Shown one piece after another: positions 1-11,439 of a DNA stretch of 64,000 bases; position 1 is the stretch's first letter, and the number at the start of each line of letters is the position of its first letter. A program made the translations under genes and the position numbers. Below the pieces are notes generated by a model. That model did no database searches and was not told the DNA's origin. It saw only the letters and a list, made by a program, of their open reading frames with translations. Source of the stretch: Crossaster papposus (Eukaryota > Echinodermata > Asteroidea > Velatida > Solasteridae). Where the stretch lies: contig JBAIAA010000866.1 in the NCBI GenBank assembly GCA_037893245.1, forward strand, positions 186,001 through 250,000, in the 5' to 3' direction.

Positions 1-277
1 GCTCGGCCATCCTGACTAGCTCGTAAAATATGCAAAGTGTAAACAGAAAATTGCATTTTGAGGCAAAATTTCCGAAATGCAAATCACAATAAAATAAATT
101 CAGGAGTGGGATTCGAACCCACGCCTACAGAGTAGACTACGACCTGAACGTAGCGCCTTAGACCGCTCGGCCATCCTGAGTTGCTCGTAAAATGTGCGAA
201 AAAATTGTGCGAAGTGTAAACAGAAAATTGAATTTTGTGGCAAAATTTCCGAAATGCAAACAAAAATATAAATAAAA

Positions 278-360
278 TGTCAGGAGTGGGATTCGAACCC
301 ACGCATACAGAGTAGACAACGACCTTAACGTAGCGCATTAGACCGCTCGGCCATCCTGAC
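278..360 (-). tRNA. tRNA-Leu (AAG)
   Basis: Anticodon AAG (would read CUU and CUC after A34-to-inosine editing). D stem has the class-typical G23 to T. Two further changes (plus strand catacag and gacaacg) weaken the variable arm and pair 28-42, so this is probably a weak copy. Confidence 0.75.
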
Positions 361-443
361 TCGCTTGTAGAATGTGCGAAGTGTAAACAGAAAATTGAAT
401 TTTGAGGCAAAATTACCGAAATGCAAATCACAACATAAAAAAA

Positions 444-497
444 TGTCAGGAGTGGGATTTGAACCCACGCCTACAGAGTACACTACGACCTAAACGT
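444..497 (-). pseudogene. 5'-truncated tRNA-Leu, type copy of a 61-member class
   Basis: Only the 3' part is present: part of the anticodon stem, anticodon loop TTTAGGT (anticodon TAG), variable arm, T arm and 3' acceptor strand. About 28 nt of gene and 27 bp of spacer are missing, so the distance to the next unit is 111 bp, not 166. The junction (plus strand acgttaattaaat) is the same in all 61 such copies, which indicates one founding deletion spread by array turnover. There is no A box. Most members have B box GGTTCAAATCC. They keep the terminator and the octamer spacer. All members are listed under the array segments. Confidence 0.9.
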
Positions 498-1508
498 TAA
501 TTAAATTAAATTTTGAGGCAACATTTCCGAAATGCAAATCACAACATAAAAAAATGTCAGGAGTGGGATTCGAACCCACGCCTACAGAGTAGACTACGAA
601 CTGAACGTAGCGCCTTAGACCGCTCGGCCATCCTGACTCACTGGTAGAATATGCGAAGTGTGAACAGAAAATTAAATTTTGAGGCAAAATTACCCAAATG
701 CAAATCATAACATAACAAAATGTCACGAGTGGGATTCGAACCCATGCCTACAGAGTAGACTACGACCTGAACGTAGCGCCTTAGACAGCTCGGCCATCCT
801 GACTCGCTTGTAAAATGTGCGAAGTGTAAACAGAAAATTGAATTTTGAGGCAAAATTACCGAAATGCAAATCACAACATAAAAAAATGTCAGGAGTGGGA
901 TTCGAACCCACGCCTACAGAGTAGACTACGACCTGAATGTAGCGCCTTGGACCGCTCGGCCATCCTGACTCGCTTGTAGAATATGCGAAGTGTAAACAGA
1001 AAATTGAATTTTGAGGCAAAATTACCGAAATGCAAATCACAATATAAAAAAATGTCAGGAGTGGGATTTGAACCCACGCCTACAGAGTACACTACGACCT
1101 AAACGTTAATTAAATTAAATTTTGAGTCAAAATTACCGAAATGCAAATCATAACATAAAAAAATGTCAGGAGTGGGATTCGAACCCACGCCTACAGAGTA
1201 GACTACGACCTGAACTTAGCGCCTTAGACCGCTCGGCCATCCTAACTAGCTCGTAAAATATGCAAAGTGTAAACAGAAAATTGCATTTTGAGGCAAAATT
1301 TCCGAAATGCAAATCACAATAAAAAAAAAATCAGGAGTGGGATTCGAACCCACGCCTACAGAGTAGACTACGACCTGAACGTAGCGCCTTAGACCGCTCG
1401 GCCATCCTGAGTTGCTCGTAAAATGTGCGAAAAAATTGTGCGAAGTGTAAACAGAAAATTGAATTTTGTGGCAAAATTTCCGAAATGCAAATAAAAATAT
1501 AAATAAAA

Positions 1509-1591
1509 TGTCAGGAGTGGGATTCGAACCCACGCCTACAAAGTATACTACGACCTTAACGTAGCGCATTAGACCGCTCGGCCATCCTGAC
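1509..1591 (-). tRNA. tRNA-Leu (AAG)
   Basis: Anticodon AAG with intact anticodon stem. G23 to T in the D stem and two changes in the variable arm (plus strand caaagtatac). Confidence 0.78.
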
Positions 1592-1983
1592 TCGCTTGTA
1601 GAATGTGCGAAGTGTAAACATAAAATTGAATTTTGAAGCAAAATTACCGAAATGCAAATCACAACATAAAAAAATGTCAAGAGTGGGATTCGAACCCACG
1701 CCTACAGAGTAGACTACGACCTGAACGTAGCGCCTTAGACCGCTCGCCCATCCTTACTCGCTTGTAGAATGTGCGAAGTGTAAACATAAAATTGAATTTT
1801 GAGGCAAAATTACCGAAACGCAAATCACAACATAAAAAAATGTCAGGAGTGGAATTCGAACACACGCCTACAGAGTAGACTACGACCTGAACGTAGCGCC
1901 TTGGACCGCTCGGCCTTCCTGACTCGCTTGTAGAATATGCGAAGTGTAAACAGAAAATTGAATTTTGAGGCAAAATTACCGAA

Positions 1984-1991
1984 ATGCAAAT
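1984..1991. promoter_or_regulatory. octamer motif ATGCAAAT in the spacer (reference unit)
   Basis: The spacer carries ATGCAAAT (ATTTGCAT on the coding strand), a perfect POU/Oct octamer, ending 61 bp upstream of the 5' end of the next gene (1841-1923). Nearly every spacer has it at the same place, including those of truncated copies. It is changed to ATGCAAAA in the shortened spacers (for example 13500-13517 and 21575-21590). In snRNA-type polymerase III promoters an octamer is a known distal element; a role at these genes is inference. Confidence 0.5.
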
Positions 1992-1999
1992 CACAACAT

Positions 2000-2006
2000 A
2001 AAAAAA
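2000..2006 (-). terminator. RNA polymerase III T-run terminator (reference unit)
   Basis: Seven T residues on the minus strand follow A73 directly, so a transcript would end just past the mature 3' end. Most units have T6-T8. Weaker versions are T4 (spacers whose plus strand reads acaaaatg or aaaacaatg) and T3 (plus strand aaacaaatg, for example behind 15868, 17941, 28154, 29904, 33563, 40481, 42854 and 46750). Confidence 0.8.
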
Positions 2007-2089
2007 TGTCAGGAGTGGGATTCGAACCCACGCCTACAGAGTAGACTACGACCTGAACGTAGCGCCTTAGACCGCTCGGCCATCCTGAC
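2007..2089 (-). tRNA. tRNA-Leu (CAG), exact consensus reference copy
   Basis: Reference for the array: a cytosolic tRNA-Leu reading CUG. On the minus strand, the 7-bp acceptor stem (GTCAGGA with TCCTGAC) is perfect, discriminator A73 is at 2007, the anticodon stem CTACG/CGTAG encloses loop TTCAGGT, and the anticodon CAG is the complement of 2053-2055 with position 34 at 2055. A class II variable arm (CTAC, TCT, GTAG) and a perfect T stem follow. Internal promoters are intact: A box TGGCCGAGCGG at 2072-2082 and B box GGTTCGAATCC at 2018-2028. No CCA is encoded. The body closely resembles the animal tRNA-Leu-CAG I know. Whether any single copy is expressed cannot be read from sequence. Confidence 0.95.
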
Positions 2090-3292
2090 TCGCTTCTAGA
2101 ATGTGCGAAGTGTGAACAGAAAATTAAATTTTGAGGCAAAATTACCGAAATGCAAATCACAACATAAAAAAATGTCAGGAGTGGGATTCGAACCCACGCC
2201 TACAGAGTAGACTACCACCTAAACGTTAATTAAATTAAATTTTGAGGCAACATTTCCGAAATGCAAATCACAACATAAAAAAATGTCAGGAGTGGGATTC
2301 GAACCCACGCCTACAGAATAGACTACCACCTGAACGTAGCGCCTTAGACCGCTCGGCCATCCTGACTAGCTCGTAAAATATGCAAAGTGTAAACCGAAAA
2401 TTGCATTTTGAGGCAAAATTTTCGAAATGCAAATCACAATAAAAAAAAAATTCAGGAGCGGGATTCGAACCCACGCCTACAGAGTAGACTACGACCTGAA
2501 CGTAGCGCCTTGGACCGCTCGGCCATCCTGACTCGCTTGTAGAATATGCGAAGTGTAAACAGAAAATTGAATTTTGAGGCAAAATTACCGAAATGCAAAT
2601 CACAACATAACAAAATGTCAGGAGTGGGATTTGAACCCACGCCTACAGAGTAGACTATGACCTGAACGTAGCGCCTTAGACCGCTCGGCCATCCTGAGTT
2701 GCTCGTAAAATGTGCGAACAAATTGTGCGAAGTGTAAACAGAAAATTGAATTTTGTGGCAAAATTTCCGAAATGCAAATAAAAATATAAATAAAATGTCA
2801 GGAGTGGGATTCGAACCCACGCCTACAGAGTAGACTACGACCTGAACGTAGCGCCTTAGACCGCTCGCCCATCCTGACTCGCTTGTAGAATGTGCGAAGT
2901 GTAAACATAAAATTGAATTTTGAGGCAAAATTACCGAAATGCAAATCACAACATAACAAAATGTCAGGAGTGGAATTCGAACCCACGCCTACAGAGTAAA
3001 CTACGACCTGAACGTAGCGCCTTGGACCGCTCGGCCATCCTGACTGGCTTGTAGAATATGCGAAGTGTGAACAGAAAATTGAATTTTGAGGCAAAATTAC
3101 CGAAATGCAAATCACAACATAAAAAATGTCAGGAGTGGGATTCGAACCCACGCCTACAGAGTAGACTACGACCTGAACGTAGCGCCTTGGACCGCTCGGC
3201 CTTCCTGACTCGCTTGTAGAATATGCGAAGTGTAAACAGAAAATTGAATTTTGAGGCAAAATTACCGAAATGCAAATCACAACATAAAAAAA

Positions 3293-3375
3293 TGTCAGGA
3301 GTGGGATTCGAACCCACGCCTACAGAGTAGACTACGACCTGAACGTAGCGCCTTAGACCGCTCGGCCATCCTGAC
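3293..3375 (-). tRNA. tRNA-Leu (CAG), exact consensus
   Basis: Body identical to 2007-2089; T7 run. Paralogue of 5009-5091 (+1716). Confidence 0.93.
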
Positions 3376-4066
3376 TCGCTTCTAGAATGTGCGAAGTGTG
3401 AACAGAAAATTAAATTTTGAGGCACTATTACCGAAATGCAAATCACAACATAAAAAAATGTCAGGAGTGGGATTCGAACCCACGCCTACAGAGTAGACTA
3501 CCACCTAAACGTTAATTAAATTAAATTTTGAGGCAACATTTCCGAAATGCAAATCACAACATAAAAAAATGTCAGGAGTGGGATTCGAACCCACGCCTAC
3601 AGAGTAGACTACCACCTGAACGTAGCGCCTTAGACCGCTCGGCCATCCTGACTCGCTTGTAGAATGTGCGAAGTGTAAACAGAAAATTAAATTTTGAGGC
3701 AAAATTACCGAAATGCAAATCATAACATAAAAAAATGTCAGGAGTGGGATTCGAACCCACGCCTACAGAGTAGACTACGACCTGAACTTAGCGCCTTAGA
3801 CCGCTCGGCCATCCTGACTAGCTCGTAAAATATGCAAAGTGTAAACCGAAAATTGCATTTTGAGGCAAAATTTCCGAAATGCAAATCACAATAAAAAAAA
3901 ATTCAGGAGTGGGATTCGAACCCACGCCTACAGAGTAGACTACGACCTGAACGTAGCGCCTTGGACCGCTCGGCCATCCTGACTCGCTTGTAGAATATGC
4001 GAAGTGTAAACAGAAAATTGAATTTTGAGGCAAAATTACCGAAATGCAAATCACAACATAAAAAAA

Positions 4067-4149
4067 TGTCAGGAGTGGGATTTGAACCCACGCCTACAGA
4101 GTAGACTACGACCTAAACGTAGCGCCTTAGACCGCTCGGCCATCCTGAG
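4067..4149 (-). tRNA. tRNA-Leu-like (TAG)
   Basis: Full-length copy with anticodon TAG (would read CUA). Base 1 is C, so the first acceptor pair is lost; the B box reads GGTTCAAATCC. The 3' half resembles the truncated class, which also has TAG, so the copy may be a recombinant with it or the class ancestor. Confidence 0.75.
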
Positions 4150-5008
4150 TTGCTCGTAAAATGTGCGAACTAATTGTGCGAAGTGTAAACAGAAAATTGA
4201 ATTTCGTGGCAAAATTTCCGAAATGCAAATAAAAAGTCAGGAGTGGGATTCGAACCCACGCCTACAGAGTAGACTACGACCTGAACGTAGCGCCTTAGAC
4301 CGCTCGCCCATCCTGACTCGCTTGTAGAATGTGCGAAGTGTAAACATAAAATTGAATTTTGAGGCAAAATTACCGAAATGCAAATCACAACATAACAAAA
4401 TGTCAGGAGTGGAATTCCAACCCACGCCTACAGAGTAGACTACGACCTGAACGTAGCGCCTTGGACCGCTCGGCCATCCTGACTGGCTTGTAGAATATGC
4501 GAAGTGTGAACAGAAAATTGAATTTTGAGGCAAAATTACCGAAATGCAAATCACAACATAAAAAAATGTCAGGAGTGGGATTCGAACCCACGCCTACAGA
4601 GTAGACTACGACCTGAACGTAGCGCCTTAGACAGCTCGGCCATCCTGACTCGCTTGTAAAATGTGCGAAGTGTAAACAGAAAATTGAATTTTGAGGCAAA
4701 ATTACCGAAATGCAAATCGCAACATAAAAAAATGTCAGGAGTGGGATTTGAACCCACGCCTACAGAGTACACTACGACCTAAACGTTAATTAAATTAAAT
4801 TTTGAGGCAAAATTACCGAAATGCAAATCATAACATAAAAAAATGTCAGGAGTGGGATTCGAACCCACGCCTACAGAGTAGACTACGACCTGAACTTAGC
4901 GCCTTAGACCGCTCGGCCATCCTGACTAGCTCGTAAAATATGCAAAGTGTGAACAGAAAATTGAATTTTGAGGCAAAATTACCGAAATGCAAATCACAAC
5001 ATAAAAAA

Positions 5009-5091
5009 TGTCAGGAGTGGGATTCGAACCCACGCCTACAGAGTAGACTACGACCTGAACGTAGCGCCTTAGACCGCTCGGCCATCCTGAC
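5009..5091 (-). tRNA. tRNA-Leu (CAG), exact consensus
   Basis: Body identical to the reference; T6 run. Confidence 0.93.
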
Positions 5092-5782
5092 TCGCTTCTA
5101 GAATGTGCGAAGTGTGAACAGAAAATTAAATTTTGAGGCACTATTACCGAAATGCAAATCACAACATAAAAAAATGTCAGGAGTGGGATTCGAACCCACG
5201 CCTACAGAGTAGACTACCACCTAAACGTTAATTAAATTAAATTTTGAGGCAACATTTCCGAAATGCAAATCACAACATAAAAAAATGTCAGGAGTGGGAT
5301 TCGAACCCACGCCTACAGAGTAGACTACCACCTGAACGTAGCGCCTTAGACCGCTCGGCCATCCTGACTCGCTTGTAGAATGTGCGAAGTGTAAACAGAA
5401 AATTAAATTTTGAGGCAAAATTACCGAAATGCAAATCATAACATAAAAAAATGTCAGGAGTGGGATTCGAACCCACGCCTACAGAGTAGACTACGACCTG
5501 AACTTAGCGCCTTAGACCGCTCGGCCATCCTGACTAGCTCGTAAAATATGCAAAGTGTAAACCGAAAATTGCATTTTGAGGCAACATTTCCGAAATGCAA
5601 ATCACAATAAAAAAAAATTCAAGAGTGGGATTCGAACCCACGCCTACAGAGTAGACTACGACCTGAACGTAGCGCCTTGGACCGCTCGGCCATCCTGACT
5701 CGCTTGTAGAATATGCGAAGTGTAAACAGAAAATTGAATTTGGAGGCAAAATTACCGAAATGCAAATCACAACATAAAAAAA

Positions 5783-5865
5783 TGTCAGGAGTGGGATTTA
5801 AACCCACGCCTACAGAGTAGACTACGACCTAAACGTAGCGCCTTAGACCGCTCGGCCATCCTGAG
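5783..5865 (-). tRNA. tRNA-Leu-like (TAG), damaged T loop
   Basis: Duplicate of 4067-4149 at 1716 bp with a further B-box change (GGTTTAAATCC) and the same C1 acceptor defect; likely a pseudogene. Confidence 0.68.
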
Positions 5866-6282
5866 TTGCTCGTAAAATGTGCGAACAAATTGTGCGAAGT
5901 GTAAACAGAAAATTGAATTTTGTGGCAAAATTTCCGAAATGCAAATAAAAAGTCAGGAGTGGGATTCGAACCCACGCCTACAGAGTAGACTACGACCTGA
6001 ACGTAGCGCCTTAGACCGCTCGCCCATCCTGACTCGCTTGTAGAATGTGCGAAGTGTAAACATAAAATTGAATTTTGAGGCAAAATTACCGAAATGCAAA
6101 TCACAACATAAAAAAATGTCAGGAGTGGAATTCGAACCCACGCCTACAGAGTAGACTACGACCTGAACGTAGCGCCTTGGACCGCTCGGCCATCCTGACT
6201 GGCTTGTAGAATATGCGAAGTGTGAACAGAAAATTGAATTTTGAGGCAAAATTACCGAAATGCAAATCACAACATAAAAAAA

Positions 6283-6365
6283 TGTCAGGAGTGGGATTCG
6301 AACCCACGCCTACAGAGTAGACTACGACCTGAACGTAGCGCCTTAGACCGCTCGGCCATCCTGAC
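6283..6365 (-). tRNA. tRNA-Leu (CAG), exact consensus
   Basis: Body identical to the reference; its 1716-bp-offset counterpart 4567 has T18, so the duplicates have diverged or been converted. Confidence 0.93.
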
Positions 6366-6904
6366 TCGCTTCTAGAATGTGCGAAGTGTAAACAGAAAAT
6401 TGAATTTTGAGGCAAAATTACCGAAATGCAAATCGCAACATAAAAAAATGTCAGGAGTGGGATTTGAACCTACGCCTACAGAGTACACTACAACCTAAAC
6501 GTTAATTAAATTAAATTTTGAGGCAAAACTACCGAAATGCAAATCATAACATAAAAAAATGTCAGGAGTGGGATTCGAACCCACGCCTACAGAGTAGACT
6601 ACGACCTGAACTTAGCGCCTTAGACCGCTCGGCCATCCTGACTAGCTCGTAAAATATGCAAAGTGTAAACAGAAAATTGCATTTTGAGGCAAAATTTCCG
6701 AAATGCAAATCACAATAAAAAAAAAATCAGGAGTGGGATTCGAACCCACGCCTACAGAGTAGACTACGACCTGAACGTAGCGCCTTAGACCGCTCGGCCA
6801 TCCTGAGTTGCTCGTAAAATGTGCGAACAAATTGTGCGAAGTGTAAACAGAAAATTGAATTTTGTGGCAAAATTTCCGAAATGCAAATAAAAATATAAAT
6901 AAAA

Positions 6905-6987
6905 TGTCAGGAGTGGGATTCGAACCCACGCCTACAGAGTAGACTACGACCTTAACGTAGCGCATTAGACCGCTCGGCCATCCTGAC
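6905..6987 (-). tRNA. tRNA-Leu (AAG), cleanest AAG copy
   Basis: Differs from the consensus body only at C34 to A and at G23 to T in the D stem. A box, B box and T-run are intact. Confidence 0.85.
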
Positions 6988-9900
6988 TCGCTTGTAGAAT
7001 GTGCGAAGTGTAAACATAAAATTGAATTTTGAAGCAAAATTACCGAAATGCAAATCACAACATAAAAAAATGTCAGGAGTGGGATTCGAACCCACGCCTA
7101 CAGAGTAGACTACGACCTGAACGTAGCGCCTTAGACCGCTCGCCCATCCTGACTCGCTTGTAGAATGTGCGAAGTGTAAACATAAAATTTAATTTTGAGG
7201 CAAAATTACCGAAATGCAAATCACAACATAAAAAAATGTCAGGAGTGGAATTCGAACCCACGCCTACAGAGTAGACTACGACCTGAACGTAGCGCCTTGG
7301 ACCGCTCGGCCATCCTGACTGGCTTGTAGAATATGCGAAGTGTAAACAGAAAATTGAATTTTGAGGCAAAATTACCGAAATGCAAATCACAACATAAAAA
7401 AATGTCAGGAGTGGGATTCGAACCCACGCCTACAGAGTAGACTACGACCTGAACGTAGCGCCTTAGACAGCTCGGCCATCCTGACTCGTTTCTAGAATGT
7501 GCGAAGTGTGAACAGAAAATTAAATTTTGAGGCAAAATTACCGAAATGCAAATCATAACATAAAAAAATGTCAGGAGTGGGATTCGAACCCACGCCTACA
7601 GAGTAGACTACGACCTGAACGTAGCGCCTTAGACAGCTCGGCCATCCTGACTCGCTTCTAGAATGTGCGAAGTGTAAACAGAAAATTGAATTTTGAGGCA
7701 AAATTACCGAAATGCAAATCACAACATAAAAAAATTTAAGGAGTGGGATTCGAACCCACGCCTACAGAGTAGACTACGACCTGAACGTAGCGCCTTGGAC
7801 CGCTCGGCCATCCTGACTCGCTTGTAGAATATGCGAAGTGTAAACAGAAAATTGAATTTTGAGGCAAAATTACCGAAATGCAAATCACAACATAAAAAAA
7901 TGTCAGGAGTGGGATTTGAACCCACGCCTACAGAGTACACTACGACCTAAACGTTAATTAAATTAAATTTTGAGGCAACATTTCCGAAATGCAAATCACA
8001 ACATAAAAAAATGTCAGGAGTGGGATTCGAACCCACGCCTACAGAGTAGACTACCACCTGAACGTAGCGCCTTAGACCGCTCGGCCATCCTGACTCGCTT
8101 GTAGAATGTGCGAAGTGTAAACAGAAAATTAAATTTTGAGGCAAAATTACCGAAATGCAAATCATAACATAAAAAAATGTCAGGAGTGGGATTCGAACCC
8201 ACGCCTACAGAGTAGACTACGACCTGAACTTAGCGCCTTAGACCGCTCGGCCATCCTGACTAGCTCGTAAAATATGCAAAGTGTAAACAGAAAATTGCAT
8301 TTTGAGGCAAAATTTCTGAAATGCAAATCACAATAAAAAAAAATTCAGGAGTGGGATTCGAACCCACGCCTACAGAGTAGACTACGACCTGAACGTAGCG
8401 CCTTAGACCGCTCGCCCATCCTGACTCGCTTGTAGAATGTGCAAAGTGTAAACATAAAATTGAATTTTGAGGCAAAATTACCGAAATGCAAATCACAACA
8501 TAAAAAAATGTCAGGAGTGGGATTTGAACCCACGCCTACAGAGTACACTACGACCTGAACGCAGCGCCTTAGACCGCTCGCCCATCCTGACTCGCTTGTA
8601 GAATGTGCAAAGTGTAAACATAAAATTGAATTTTGAGGCAAAATTACCGAAATGCAAATCACAACATAAAAAAATGTCAGGAGTGGGATTTGAACCCACG
8701 CCTACAGAGTACACTACGACCTAAACGTTAATTAAATTAAATTTTGAGGCAACATTTCCGAAATGCAAATCACAACATAAAAAAATGTCAGGAGTGGGAT
8801 TCGAACCAACGCCTACAGAGTAGACTACCACCTGAACGTAGCGCCTTAGACCGCTCGGCCATCCTGACTCGCTTGTAGAATGTGCGAAGTGTAAACAGAA
8901 AATTAAATTTTGAGGCAAAATTACCGAAATGCAAATCATAACATAAAAAAATGTCAGGAGTGGGATTCGAACCCACGCCTACAGAGTAGACTACGACCTG
9001 AACTTAGCGCCTTAGACCGCTCGGCCATCCTGACTAGCTCGTAAAATATGCAAAATGTAAACAGAAAATTTCATTTTGAGGCAAAATTTCCGAAATGCAA
9101 ATCACAATAAAAAAAAATTCAGGAGTGGGATTCGAACCCACGCCTACAGAGTAGACTACGACCTGAACGTAGCGCCTTAGACCGCTCGCCCATCCTGACT
9201 CGCTTGTAGAATGTGCGAAGTGTAAACATAAAATTGAATTTTGAGGCAAAATTACCGAAATGCAAATCACAACATAAAAAAATTTCAGGAGTGGAATTCG
9301 AACCCACGCCTACAGAGTAGACTACGACCTGAACGTAGCGCCTTGGACCGCTCGGCCATCCTGACTGGCTTGTAGAATATGCGAAGTGTGAACAGAAAAT
9401 TGAATTTTGAGGCAAAATTACCGAAATGCAAATCACAACATAAAAAAATGTCAGGAGTGGGATTCGAACCCACGCCAACAGAGTAGACTACGACCTGAAC
9501 GTAGCGCCTTAGACCGCTCGGCCATCCTGACTCGCTTCTAGAATGTGCGAAGTGTGAACAGAAAATTAAATTTTGAGGCAAAATTACCGAAATGCAAATC
9601 ACAACATAAAAAAATGTCAGGAGTGGGATTTGAACCCACGCCTACACAGTACACTACGACCTAAACGTTAATTAAATTAAATTTTGAGGCAAAATTACCG
9701 AAATGCAAATCATAACATAAAAAAATGTCAGGAGTGGGATTCGAACCCACGCCTACAGAGTAGACTACGACCTGAACTTAGCGCCTTAGACCGCTCGGCC
9801 ATCCTGACTAGCTCGTAAAATATGCAAAGTGTAAACCGAAAATTGCATTTTGAGGCAAAATTTCCGAAATGCAAATTACAATAAAAAAAAATTCAGGAGT

Positions 9901-10070
9901 GGGATTCGAACCCACGCCTACAGAGTAGACTACGACCTGAACGTAGCGCCTTAGACCGCTCGGCCATCCTGAGTTGCTCGTAAAATGTGCGAACAAATTG
10001 TGCGAAGTGTAAACAGAAAATTGAATTTTGTGGCAAAATTTCCGAAATGCAAATAAAAATATAAATAAAA

Positions 10071-10153
10071 TGTCAGGAGTGGGATTCGAACCCACGCCTA
10101 CAGAGTAGACTACGACCTTAACGTAGCGCATTAGACCGCTCGGCCATCCTGAC
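10071..10153 (-). tRNA. tRNA-Leu (AAG)
   Basis: Same two differences from consensus as 6905-6987 (A34, T23), with A and B boxes intact. Confidence 0.85.
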
Positions 10154-10402
10154 TCGCTTGTAGAATGTGCGAAGTGTAAACATAAAATTGAATTTTGAAG
10201 CAAAATTACCGAAATGCAAATCACAACATAAAAAAATGTCAGGAGTGGAATTCGAACCCACGCCTACAGAGTAGACTACGACCTGAACGTAGCGCCTTGG
10301 ACCACTCGGCCATCCTGACTGGCTTGTAGAATATGCGAAGTGTAAACAGAAAATTGAATTTTGAGGCAAAATTACCGAAATGCAAATCACAACATAAAAA
10401 AA

Positions 10403-10485
10403 TGTCAGGAGTGGGATTCGAACCCACGCCTACAGAGTAGACTACGACCTGAACGTAGCGCCTTAGACCGCTCGGCCATCCTGAC
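10403..10485 (-). tRNA. tRNA-Leu (CAG), exact consensus
   Basis: Body identical to the reference; T7 run. The only exact copy between 6366 and 19073. Confidence 0.93.
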
Positions 10486-11356
10486 TCGCTTCTAGAATGT
10501 GCGAAGTGTGAACAGAAAATTAAATTTTGAGGCAAAATTACCGAAATGCAAATCATAACATAAAAAAATGTCAGGAGTGGGATTCGAACCCACGCCTACA
10601 GAGTAGACTACGACCTGAACGTAGCGCCTTAGACAGCTCGGCCATCCTGACTCGCTTGTAGAATATGCGAAGTGTAAACAGAAAATTGAATTTTGAGGCA
10701 AAATTACCGAAATGCAAATCACAACATAAAAAAATGTCAGGAGTGGGATTTGAACCCACGCCTACAGAGTACACTACGACCTAAACGTTAATTAAATTAA
10801 ATTTTGAGGCAACATTTCCGAAATGCAAATCACAACATAAAAAAATGTCAGGAGTGGGATTCGAACCCACGCCTACAGAGTAGACTACCACCTGAACGTA
10901 GCGCCTTAGACCGCTCGGCCATCCTGACTCGCTTGTAGAATGTGCGAAGTGTAAACAGAAAATTAAATTTTGAGGCAAAATTACCGAAATGCAAATCATA
11001 ACATAAAAAAATGTCAGGAGTGGGATTCGAACCCACGCCTACAGAGTAGACTACGACCTGAACTTAGCGCCTTAGACCGCTCGGCCATCCTGACTAGCTC
11101 GTAAAATATGCAAAGTGTAAACAGAAAATTGCATTTTGAGGCAAAATTTCCGAAATGCAAATCACAATAAAAAAAAATTCAGGAGTGGGATTCGAACCCA
11201 CGCCTACAGAGTAGACTACGACCTGAACGTACCGCCTTAGACCGCTCGGCCATCCTGAGTTGCTCGTAAAATGTGCGAAAAAATTGTGCGAAGTGTAAAC
11301 AGAAAATTGAATTTTGTGGCAAAATTTCCGAAATGCAAATAAAAATATAAATAAAA

Positions 11357-11439
11357 TGTCAGGAGTGGGATTCGAACCTACGCCTACAGAGTAGACTACG
11401 ACCTTAACGTAGCGCATTAGACCGCTCGGCCATCCTGAC
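11357..11439 (-). tRNA. tRNA-Leu (AAG)
   Basis: A34 and T23 as in its class; in addition one T-stem pair is broken (plus strand gaacctacg). Confidence 0.78.

Larger units (their letters stand above)
1..5009 (-). repeat. tRNA-Leu tandem array, segment 1
   Basis: Head-to-tail tRNA-Leu units. Besides copies listed singly, non-consensus CAG copies have their lowest coordinate (base A73) at 98, 555, 721, 887, 1164, 1329, 1675, 1841, 2284, 2450, 2616, 2796, 2962, 3127, 3570, 3736, 3901, 4235, 4401, 4567 and 4844; each spans 83 nt. 5'-truncated copies (54 nt) start at 444, 1053, 2173, 3459 and 4733. Positions 1-16 are the 5' end of a copy cut by the window edge. Frequent defects: 30-40 mismatch (1164, 3736, 4844), 31-39 mismatch (887, 2284, 3570), C11 to G in the A box (1675, 2796, 4235), G18 to T (721, 4567), G37 to T (555). 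Spacers of 83, about 82 and about 98 bp alternate. Confidence 0.93.
5010..10070 (-). repeat. tRNA-Leu tandem array, segment 2
   Basis: Same unit. Non-consensus CAG copies start (A73) at 5286, 5452, 5617, 5951, 6117, 6560, 6725, 7071, 7237, 7403, 7569, 7735, 8012, 8178, 8343, 8509, 8786, 8952, 9117, 9283, 9449, 9726 and 9891. Truncated copies start at 5175, 6449, 7901, 8675 and 9615. The first part duplicates segment 1 at an offset of 1716 bp (3294-5009 against 5010-6725); 7902-8675 and 8676-9449 form a 774-bp duplication. The copy at 8509 has G29 opposite U41 (a wobble pair), whereas the consensus has A29-U41. Confidence 0.93.

Noticed and set aside
444-497. Truncated copies as functional tRNA-Leu(TAG) genes
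   Set aside because: The anticodon loop reads TAG, but the D arm, the 5' acceptor strand and the A box are absent, so no tRNA can fold.
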